Of a stretch of 64,000 bases of DNA, positions 56,198 to 64,000 are shown piece after piece. A program made the position numbers and the translations under genes. Every line of letters begins with the position of its first letter. The stretch's first letter is position 1. The DNA is from Methanoregula sp. (GTDB lineage: Archaea; Halobacteriota; Methanomicrobia; Methanomicrobiales; Methanospirillaceae), in NCBI RefSeq assembly GCF_028679125.1, contig NZ_JAJRCG010000013.1:1-64000 (forward strand), read 5' to 3'. The notes under the pieces are model-generated. The model was not told the origin of the DNA and searched no databases. It saw only the letters and a program-made list of their open reading frames with translations.

Positions 56198-57469
56198 TTA
56201 CCAGCATATCCCCTCGCGATCCTTCCGGGACAGGATGTGCCGGCCTTCAATGATAACCGTGTGCGCCATGAGATCAAATTCTTTGTCAAGACGGGTGAAC
56301 TCCGGCCATTCCGTCATCACCAGGCAGCCATCGGCTCCGCGCAATGCATCGGCAGCGGTCGGGCAGTACTCAATGGCAGGGAAGATCTTTTTCATGTTCG
56401 GGGCTGCCATTGGATCATACGCAATGACGCGGGCACCTTTCGCGAGCAGCATCTGGATTACCGGGACTGCCCGCGAGTCCCGGATGTCATCGGTGTTGTC
56501 CTTGAAGGCAAGGCCGAGCACGGCAATCCGTTTGCCGGCAAGGGAGCCCGCCCGTTTTTCAAGAATGGTGATCATCCGGGAGGGTTGCTGTTCGTTGATC
56601 GCAAGAACGGATTGTAGTAAAACAGGTTTTTCACCGGCATGCTCTGCAAGCGAGACGAGGGCCGAAACATCCTTTGGGAAGCAACTTCCGCCAAAGCCGG
56701 CGCCGGCATTGAGGAACAGGGGGCCGATGCGGGGATCAAGTCCGACACCTTTCATCACGTCATAGACATCGATACCCAGGTTCTTGCAGATATTCCCGAT
56801 CTCGTTGGAGAACGAGATCTTTGTTGCAAGGAATGCATTGGAGGTGTACTTGATCATCTCTGCGGCAGAGATGCCCGTGTGTATCAGCGGTGCCCTGACC
56901 GACGTGTACACTTCTTCCACCTGTTTGCCGGATCGGGGATCGCTGCTGCCGATGACAAGACGGTCCGGGTTCATGAAATCCGCAACAGCCCGACCCTCCC
57001 GGAGAAACTCCGGGTTCATGGCAAACCCGATCTCGCGTTCGGTTTTTTTTGCCATCTTAAGAACGACAGGACGCACAACATGTTCGGTAGTACCCGGGGG
57101 AACCGTGCTTTTAACGACAACAACGCAATATCCCGGGATATCTTTCAATTTTTCCCCGATTGAACAGCTTGCCGATTCAATATATGACAGGTTTGCACTG
57201 CCATCCGGTTTTGGCGGTGTGCCGACACAGATGAAAACAATGTCTGCCCCAGCCACGGATTCATACCCGTCTTCTGCCCGTAACCGGTGCCCGGCATTCT
57301 TTTTCAGCAGGTCTTCCAGACCGTCTTCATAGATCGGTGGCTTTCCCTCATTGATAGCCTTAATTTTTTCAGGATCGATCTCGATGATGGTCACCTGGTG
57401 CCCGAATTCAGCAAAACAGGTACCGGTCACGAGCCCTACATATCCCCCTCCGACAACTGAGATCCTCAT
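56198..57469 (-). CDS. ugd: UDP-glucose 6-dehydrogenase
   Basis: The 423-residue enzyme oxidises UDP-glucose to UDP-glucuronate with two NAD+. The opening VVGGGYVGLVTGTCFAEFGH is the Rossmann loop, and VPPGTTE and GFAMNPEFLREG are conserved. The catalytic Cys lies in GFGGSCFPKDV, and FKDNTDDIRDSRAV marks the C-terminal domain. Length is normal. It follows the ABC-2 permease by 18 bp and precedes galU. Its product is the substrate of the downstream decarboxylase. Confidence 0.96.
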   Translation of the reverse strand: MRISVVGGGYVGLVTGTCFAEFGHQVTIIEIDPEKIKAINEGKPPIYEDGLEDLLKKNAGHRLRAEDGYESVAGADIVFICVGTPPKPDGSANLSYIESASCSIGEKLKDIPGYCVVVVKSTVPPGTTEHVVRPVVLKMAKKTEREIGFAMNPEFLREGRAVADFMNPDRLVIGSSDPRSGKQVEEVYTSVRAPLIHTGISAAEMIKYTSNAFLATKISFSNEIGNICKNLGIDVYDVMKGVGLDPRIGPLFLNAGAGFGGSCFPKDVSALVSLAEHAGEKPVLLQSVLAINEQQPSRMITILEKRAGSLAGKRIAVLGLAFKDNTDDIRDSRAVPVIQMLLAKGARVIAYDPMAAPNMKKIFPAIEYCPTAADALRGADGCLVMTEWPEFTRLDKEFDLMAHTVIIEGRHILSRKDREGICW

Positions 57470-57487
57470 GGAATATTGCTCCTCTCT

Positions 57488-58366
57488 TCAGACAATATCT
57501 GCATAATACTGCTCCATTCTCCGGAAATAAAACATGCCCGTGACCAGCAACACAATGACCATGCCTACCGATACGAGAACCATCGCACTGGGTGTCCCGC
57601 TGCCCAGCAGTGCCCAGCGGAATCCTTCAATCACGCCGGTCATGGGATTGAGGCCAAAGACCATGCGCAATGATTCCGGTACGAGACTGGATGAGTACAC
57701 AACCGGGGATGCAAACATCCAGATCTGGATCAGGAACGGGACTGTGTACTGGAAATCCCGGTACTTGACGTTCAGTGCCGAGAGCCAGAGACCTACACCC
57801 AGCGAGGTGGCAAGTGCAAGCAGCAGAAACACCGGCAGGAACACAATGTTTATCGTTGGCATAAATCCGTAATAGACCATCATGGCCATCAGGATGAGGA
57901 ACGACACGGCGAAATCTATCAGGGGCGAGATGATGCTGGAGAGTGGCATGATCAGGCGCGGGAAGTACACCTTGGTCATGATGTTGGCATTGGAGATCAT
58001 GCTGGTCGTGGACCGTGTAAGACCTTCAGCAAAGAGCATCCAGGGTAGCAGTGCTGCAAGGACAAAGAGGGGATAGGGCACGCCATCGGACGGGATCTTT
58101 GCAAGCCCCCCGAAGATGACCGTGAAGATGAGCATCGTCAGGAGCGGCTGGAGTACTGCCCAGGCAATCCCGAGCCCGGTCTGTTTGTACCGGAGTTTTA
58201 CATCCCGTAACGTGAATGAGGTGATAAGTTCCCGGTATGCCCAGAGCTCACGAAGATCCACCGGCACCCATTTCCGGGGGGGACGGATGACCAGCGTCGG
58301 GACCCGGGGGTCCTGTGAAGATGGTGACGGGCAGGGAGTTCCTTTCGGATCCAGGGGATGTGGCAT
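57488..58366 (-). CDS. ABC-2-type polysaccharide export permease
   Basis: The 292-residue protein has six transmembrane helices and the ABC-2 (TagG/Wzm/KpsM) export-permease layout. RDVKLRYKQTGLGIAWAVLQPLLTMLIF is the conserved amphipathic start, and SLVPESLRMVFGLNPMTGVIEGFRWALLG is the conserved C-terminal loop. It should export a polysaccharide or undecaprenyl-like linked glycan. A TATA-like gggtataaatgc upstream (58482-58495) marks the transcription start. No ATPase partner (Wzt/TagH) is in the window. Confidence 0.88.
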   Translation of the reverse strand: MPHPLDPKGTPCPSPSSQDPRVPTLVIRPPRKWVPVDLRELWAYRELITSFTLRDVKLRYKQTGLGIAWAVLQPLLTMLIFTVIFGGLAKIPSDGVPYPLFVLAALLPWMLFAEGLTRSTTSMISNANIMTKVYFPRLIMPLSSIISPLIDFAVSFLILMAMMVYYGFMPTINIVFLPVFLLLALATSLGVGLWLSALNVKYRDFQYTVPFLIQIWMFASPVVYSSSLVPESLRMVFGLNPMTGVIEGFRWALLGSGTPSAMVLVSVGMVIVLLVTGMFYFRRMEQYYADIV

Positions 58367-58552
58367 AGGTACCTTCAGATATACTTCCGTTCCAATTGTT
58401 CCTAGGGGAAGTCTTATGAATTATCCGGCCGTGCAACGCAATCCGGATTGTATCTGTACGGATTATATGAGATGTCAAGTATTGCATTTATACCCATAAA
58501 ATATGGCAGGGTGGTACCGGAAAAACAAAGACAAATTCAGATCTGACAGGTG

Positions 58553-60454
58553 TTATGCCACACGGTTTATCGTTATTTTACGGATGTCCAGGCATCCTGT
58601 GTCCTCTATGCCCGATCCGACGGGACCGGTACAGTTCTCCGGGACCCTGAATTCAAGGAGGTTATTTCCCAGTCGTAAAGAGGATTTCAGGGATATGGGC
58701 AGGGAAATTTCTGTATTTTGTACCGGCACCGGGTAACTGCCCACATATTTTTTATTGACGAAAATTTCAAGGGTTTTGGGGGCATCTCTGCCCGATGCCA
58801 CAAGGGTCAGCGTGCAGTTATTTTCCACGAGCGAATACCGCATGTACTGGATAGAAACGGATGAATATTGTGCAATACTGCGGACCGGCAGCCCGTCACG
58901 ATATTCAAGATTCCCCCAGCCGTCCTGCAGATCCAGCCCCATCCGCAGGGAAAAATCCGTTGCAGGATCGACAATATCGTTTTTTCTCTGCAGGTTCTGT
59001 ATCACGCTGACCGGGTTGATGATAATCGGCCCCGCACTGAATGTCCGGAAGATCTGGTTATCGGTAACATTCCAGAGACGGGAAGTATCTGCCGTTGCAA
59101 AGGATCCGGAGGAAAATGATGTCGGCGAATCGTTCCAGTTGCCATTCGGGTAATAGAATGCCCCCACAACCTGGACAAATACCGACCAGAGGATGAGGGC
59201 CCCGATGAGCAGGCAGAGAATTTTGACTGTGTTCGGACGTTTATCCCTGTCATCTCCTTTTTCCCCGCTAACTGAATCCAGGTAAATTCCCACCAGCACA
59301 AAGATCATTGGCAGGGACCCGGCAAAGAACCGGGGGCCATACGTGGTACCGGCCCACCAGCAGTTGAATGCTGAATAGACCAGGACTTCAAGAACGAATG
59401 CAATACCGAAGGAATAAAACACCTGTTGCAGGGCCGGGTTTTTTATCCGAGACCTGATGCGGAGAAATCCCAGGATGCCCAGAATTGCAATCGGCGTAAA
59501 GACAAACAATCCCCGGTTCGGGCTGATCAGGATCCCGGCAAGATGTATGAGGGTCTGGTATCCAAAAGAAAATTCTGTAAGCAGGCTGCTGTAGCCTCCA
59601 AAAATAGTTCCGGCAACCGATTCATTGTAGATGATAAACGGGAGTGCGGCAATACCCGCCGATATAATCCAGGTGCGAAAAAACCGGGTCTTCCGGAAGA
59701 CCGCGTACACAACTACCGGAAGGGCGAGGAACATATCCGCAGGCCGGGTAAATACCAGGAGAGCTGAACAGATCCCGAGAAGAACCGGGATCCATACCTC
59801 CTCCCTGCGCTCATTCCGTACCACCAGGTAGAACAGTATCGAGAAGAGTAATGCAATCATCCCGTGCTGCCATAAGGCCTGGCTGTTGATCGACCACATG
59901 CAGGTGCCAAACGCAAGGACCAGTGCGGTGATAAGGGCGATACGTTCCCGGACAATCTCTTTGAGCCCGGCATAAAAGACGGCAACAGCTGCAGCCGTAA
60001 TGACGGACGCTGCTATCTTCTCCATGACATAGACGATAAGAAAACAGGTGCTGTCCGACATATCCAGCGGAATGTGCAGTACTTTCATGACAAGATAGGG
60101 AATGATATAAAGTGGTGTTACCAGGACGGGCGTGACGATCGGGTATGCGGGATAGAGATTGTTGCCAACCTGAATGAATGATACGATGTTTTCCGGTTGG
60201 ATTAACGGCGATGAAACGCTCAGCCACAATGCATGGGTGTCGAGAATGACAAATGGCAGCAACGACGCCCCGAGCGTATCGGCGCTGTTGATATTCCGGA
60301 AATTAAGGTTGTAGATCAAAAAGGCTACAATAAACAGAACAATGCAGGGGTGATCGCGGACAAAGGCAGACAATACCGGGACGAGCCGGTTTTTCCTGAG
60401 GATATCTGGCATGCTGCAGGATTTTTCCGGTTCGTTTTTTTGCTGTTCGTTCAT
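58553..60454 (-). CDS. Multi-spanning GT-C-like membrane glycosyltransferase
   Basis: The 633-residue protein has about 10-11 transmembrane helices in its first 430 residues. An N-terminal extracellular loop follows helix 1 (NINSADTLGASLLPFVILD). The last ~200 residues form an outside beta-rich domain (LEIFVNKKYVGSYPVP, LRLGNNLLEFRVPEN). This is the layout of GT-C transferases such as PMT and ArnT, which take sugar from a polyprenyl phosphate. It follows two genes that could make and flip such a donor. The family is not certain. Confidence 0.65.
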   Translation of the reverse strand: MNEQQKNEPEKSCSMPDILRKNRLVPVLSAFVRDHPCIVLFIVAFLIYNLNFRNINSADTLGASLLPFVILDTHALWLSVSSPLIQPENIVSFIQVGNNLYPAYPIVTPVLVTPLYIIPYLVMKVLHIPLDMSDSTCFLIVYVMEKIAASVITAAAVAVFYAGLKEIVRERIALITALVLAFGTCMWSINSQALWQHGMIALLFSILFYLVVRNERREEVWIPVLLGICSALLVFTRPADMFLALPVVVYAVFRKTRFFRTWIISAGIAALPFIIYNESVAGTIFGGYSSLLTEFSFGYQTLIHLAGILISPNRGLFVFTPIAILGILGFLRIRSRIKNPALQQVFYSFGIAFVLEVLVYSAFNCWWAGTTYGPRFFAGSLPMIFVLVGIYLDSVSGEKGDDRDKRPNTVKILCLLIGALILWSVFVQVVGAFYYPNGNWNDSPTSFSSGSFATADTSRLWNVTDNQIFRTFSAGPIIINPVSVIQNLQRKNDIVDPATDFSLRMGLDLQDGWGNLEYRDGLPVRSIAQYSSVSIQYMRYSLVENNCTLTLVASGRDAPKTLEIFVNKKYVGSYPVPVQNTEISLPISLKSSLRLGNNLLEFRVPENCTGPVGSGIEDTGCLDIRKITINRVA

Positions 60455-60467
60455 GGTCCGGCAGGTC

Positions 60468-60854
60468 TTAACTTTTTACTACGAGAATCAGCCCGCAGAT
60501 GATAACCAGGGTACCGGCAATGCGGTACATTCCGACATTTTCATGCAGCAGGAATTTCGAGAGCAGGAGCACGATGATGAATGTCAGGGCAATGAACGGG
60601 TACACATAACTGAGATCCTTCTGGGAGAGTGCGACAAGCCAGAATACCGTGCTCAATCCGTACATACAGAGACCCAGTATTACGAGTGGATTGAGAAACA
60701 TTGAGATGATACCGGAGACCGTGAACTTGTCAATCGCCCCGACGGCATTCATACCGATCTTCCAGAAGACCTGACCAAGCGATGCACAGAGGATTCCGCA
60801 CAGGATAATGGCAATAACATTCATTTTTCCCTCAGTAAATTTTTGCAGGTTCAT
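60468..60854 (-). CDS. Small EmrE/EamA-type transporter, possible lipid-phosphate-sugar flippase
   Basis: The 128-residue protein has four transmembrane helices in the small multidrug resistance/EamA layout (IILCGILCASLGQVFWKIGM; ILGLCMYGLSTVFWLVALS; YPFIALTFIIVLLLSKF; GTLVIICGLILVV). ArnE/ArnF and GtrA-type proteins of this size flip polyprenyl-phosphate sugars. An in-frame ATG at 60824 is an alternative start. It lies between a GT2 synthase and a GT-C transferase, exactly as in that pathway. Confidence 0.72.
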   Translation of the reverse strand: MNLQKFTEGKMNVIAIILCGILCASLGQVFWKIGMNAVGAIDKFTVSGIISMFLNPLVILGLCMYGLSTVFWLVALSQKDLSYVYPFIALTFIIVLLLSKFLLHENVGMYRIAGTLVIICGLILVVKS

Positions 60855-60872
60855 GGGATCAAATCACGGATC

Positions 60873-61808
60873 TTACGATAACTTCTCCTCGATGCGATCC
60901 AGTTTTTTCGTAAGGAAATCCACGATCAGGCCGATGGAGATCAACTGGATGGCGAGCAGGATGGCGAACACGGATATTAACGGGTAGTATTCGTTGACAA
61001 GATGGTACACGGTCAGTCGCTCGTACAGGGCTACCGAGCCGAATCCCAATCCGATGATGATGAAGATAAAACTGGGGAACATGATCATCTTTCCGAGCGG
61101 AGACGTATCGTTCCATGCGATGGCGAGAAGGCCAAAGAACATCTTGAACCCGTCACGGATGGGATGCAGTTTGGAGGTCCCCACCCGCTCACGGTATTCA
61201 ATCGGGATCTCAATGATCTTATACCCCAGTTTGGCAGCCCGCACGGTCATCTTTGTCTCGAACTCAAGACTCTTTGCCTCGACATCGAACCGTTCAAACA
61301 TCTCCCGCCGGAATGCACGGAACCCGGTCTGGCTGTCCACAATGGTCTTTCCGCTGATATACGCGGCAAGCGAGGAGAAGATGAAATTTCCGAGACGGTT
61401 GAACAGCGGAATATTCTCCCGGTTGATTATCCGTGAGCCGAGAATCAGATCATAGCCGCATTCGATCTTCCTGACAAATTCCGGGATATATCGGGCCGGA
61501 TAGGTGCAGTCGGCATCGGTGAAGATCACGACATCCCCAGTGGTATGCTCCACGCCGGTCCGGAGTGCTGCAACCTTACCCTGGTTCTTCTCGTGCCGGA
61601 ACACGTGGGTTTTCTCATCCTGGAGCGTTTTTGCAATGGTGAATGAGGAATCCGTTGACCCGTCGTCTACGATAATTATCTCATCCACATAGGGAGCATA
61701 TTCTTCGACAACAGGTTTGATCGCTTTCTCCTCGTTGTATGCCGGTATCACCAGAGAGATTTTGAGCCTGTCGCCGTTTTCATTGGGTTGTGTTGCGTTC
61801 TGCACCAT
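60873..61808 (-). CDS. Polyprenyl-phosphate sugar synthase (DPM1/GtrB-type GT2)
   Basis: The 311-residue protein has a GT2 catalytic domain (SLVIPAYNEEKAIKPVVEEY, DDGSTDSSF, FTDADCTYPARY, GSRIINRENIPLFNRLGN, SQTGFRAFRR) and two C-terminal transmembrane helices (about 230-250 and 270-292). This is the GtrB/ArnC type that attaches a sugar to a polyprenyl phosphate. It lies upstream of the small flippase and GT-C genes, so the three probably make, flip and transfer one sugar. Confidence 0.86.
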   Translation of the reverse strand: MVQNATQPNENGDRLKISLVIPAYNEEKAIKPVVEEYAPYVDEIIIVDDGSTDSSFTIAKTLQDEKTHVFRHEKNQGKVAALRTGVEHTTGDVVIFTDADCTYPARYIPEFVRKIECGYDLILGSRIINRENIPLFNRLGNFIFSSLAAYISGKTIVDSQTGFRAFRREMFERFDVEAKSLEFETKMTVRAAKLGYKIIEIPIEYRERVGTSKLHPIRDGFKMFFGLLAIAWNDTSPLGKMIMFPSFIFIIIGLGFGSVALYERLTVYHLVNEYYPLISVFAILLAIQLISIGLIVDFLTKKLDRIEEKLS

Positions 61809-61851
61809 GTCGTTGTCCTGTCATTCCGAAGGGAATGCTTCCTTTGGATAT

Positions 61852-62838
<987 letters not shown>

Positions 62839-63885
62839 TCAGTCGTTCTTCCACCAGCGGTGCGGGAACTTTGCCTTGATGACTGCGTCACCTTTGCCGA
62901 CCGGGTCAAGTCCAGAGGCTTTCATGTCTGCATCCACCATGATCTTCACCAGGTCACCAAACTTTACCGTGGGTTTCCAGCCCAGGACTTTTTCAGACTT
63001 TGCCGCATCGGCAATCAGCACCTCGACCTCGGATGGCCGGAAATATTTCGGATCGATCCGTACGTGCTCCTCGACATCCAGCCCCGCATAGGCAAACGAT
63101 TCGTGCAGGAACTCACGGACTGAATGCGTCTCACCCGTTCCGATGACAAAATCTCCCGGTGCATCCTGCTGGAGGATCCGCCACATGCATTCCACGTACT
63201 CCGGGGCAAACCCCCAGTCGCGTTTTGCGTCAAGGTTCCCGAGATAGAGATATTTCTCTTTGCCCGCAAGGATGCGGGCAATGGACCGGGTGATCTTCCG
63301 GGTCACGAAGGTCTCGCCTCTCCGGGGGGATTCGTGGTTGAAGAGGATCCCGTTGGAGGCAAACATGGAATAGCCTTCGCGGTAGTTCCGGGTCATCCAG
63401 TACGAGTAAACCTTCGCACAGGCGTACGGGCTGCGGGGATGGAATGCCGTATCCTCGCTCTGGGGCGGGTGGGCTGCACCGAACATCTCGCTTGAAGAGG
63501 CCTGGTAAAATTTCACGCCATTGTTGCTCCGGCGGATCGCTTCCAGCAGCCGTGTGGTGCCGAGTGCGGTTACGTTACCGGTATATTCGGGTGTATCGAA
63601 ACTGACCCGCACATGGCTCTGGGCACCGAGATGGTAAACTTCGTCGGGCCGGATATTGTACATGATATTTGCAATCTGTTCCGAATCGGAGAGATCCCCA
63701 TAGTGAAGGAACATGCGTGCGGCTGGCTCGTGGGGGTCGACGTAGATGGAGTCGATCCGGCTGGTATTGAAGGTTGATGAACGGCGGACAAGCCCGTGGA
63801 CTTCATAACCTTTGGACAGGAGGAGTTCTGCGAGATAAGAACCATCCTGTCCGGTGATGCCGGTGATGAATGCTTTCTTTGTCAT
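62839..63885 (-). CDS. gmd: GDP-mannose 4,6-dehydratase
   Basis: The 348-residue SDR enzyme converts GDP-mannose to GDP-4-keto-6-deoxymannose. [20 protein letters not shown] is the signature, with [29 protein letters not shown] and [10 protein letters not shown] carrying the catalytic Tyr and Lys. The start ATG 63885 is fixed by the family N-terminus; a frame to 63984 is not conserved. A TATA box (catatattg, around 63902-63910) lies just upstream. It heads the minus-strand cluster. Confidence 0.96.
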   Translation of the reverse strand: MTKKAFITGITGQDGSYLAELLLSKGYEVHGLVRRSSTFNTSRIDSIYVDPHEPAARMFLHYGDLSDSEQIANIMYNIRPDEVYHLGAQSHVRVSFDTPEYTGNVTALGTTRLLEAIRRSNNGVKFYQASSSEMFGAAHPPQSEDTAFHPRSPYACAKVYSYWMTRNYREGYSMFASNGILFNHESPRRGETFVTRKITRSIARILAGKEKYLYLGNLDAKRDWGFAPEYVECMWRILQQDAPGDFVIGTGETHSVREFLHESFAYAGLDVEEHVRIDPKYFRPSEVEVLIADAAKSEKVLGWKPTVKFGDLVKIMVDADMKASGLDPVGKGDAVIKAKFPHRWWKND

Positions 63886-64000
63886 GATACATCCGGTATA
63901 GCAATATATGAAATCCCTGGAAATTTCAAGGTATTGGGTACGGGACCGGCAGCCGGACGGGAATCCGATGCCGGGCTTTAACATATGCCGGGAAGTTCCG

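Overview
The window looks like chromosomal DNA of a methanogenic archaeon of the order Methanomicrobiales (Methanoregula-like by my impression; the genus is inference). The sequence shows topoisomerase VI, archaeal-type nicotinamide-nucleotide adenylyltransferase, the methanofuran enzyme MfnB, PEGA-domain secreted proteins (one with a PGF-CTERM tail), CheC/CheY signalling, and archaeal TATA-box promoters, several of them about 26 bp upstream of the start codon as in leaderless transcripts. There is no rRNA, CRISPR array or recognisable transposase. The only RNA gene I can support is tRNA-Phe at the left edge.

Left part (1-18 kb), mostly housekeeping. tRNA-Phe, a DHH phosphoesterase, two secreted proteins and a binding-protein/legumain fusion are followed by methionyl-tRNA synthetase. 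Next come a receiver-PAS regulator and a CheY-CheC-kinase operon whose kinase lacks the phospho-accepting His. Then SixA, a second PEGA protein, an mfnB-guaB operon, a HisA-like protein and thymidylate kinase. Two stretches (11.84-12.81 and 18.02-18.72 kb) hold no convincing gene.

Middle part (18.7-36.9 kb). A small Cys-rich protein is followed by valyl-tRNA synthetase, a DUF92 membrane protein, a stand-alone pyruvate-kinase C-domain protein and a YchF-like GTPase. An AT-rich TPR gene lies beside a 0.67-kb patch with three exact 20-nt repeats. Further on are a phosphoesterase, an orphan ribbon-helix-helix protein, a coiled-coil protein, an overlapping larB-nadM pair, histidyl-tRNA synthetase and the two subunits of topoisomerase VI.

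Right part (36.9-64 kb), a large cell-surface glycan cluster. The plus-strand half encodes a polysaccharide deacetylase, two LpxD-like acyltransferases, holo-ACP synthase, an acyl carrier protein, an acyl-activating enzyme, LuxE- and LuxC-like proteins, a FabG-like reductase, a split transketolase and two glycosyltransferases. Divergent glycosyltransferases and a Wzx-like flippase follow. The minus-strand half encodes nucleotide-sugar enzymes for UDP-glucose, UDP-glucuronate, UDP-xylose and GDP-fucose, an ABC-2 export permease, and a polyprenyl-phosphate-sugar trio (GT2 synthase, small flippase, GT-C transferase). Together these genes could build, modify and export a surface polysaccharide or glycoprotein glycan.

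The most unusual unit is the ACP/ligase/LuxE/LuxC/SDR/transketolase block. Its gene content suggests that a carrier-bound acyl group is reduced to an aldehyde and perhaps joined to a two-carbon ketol unit. That chemistry is inference.
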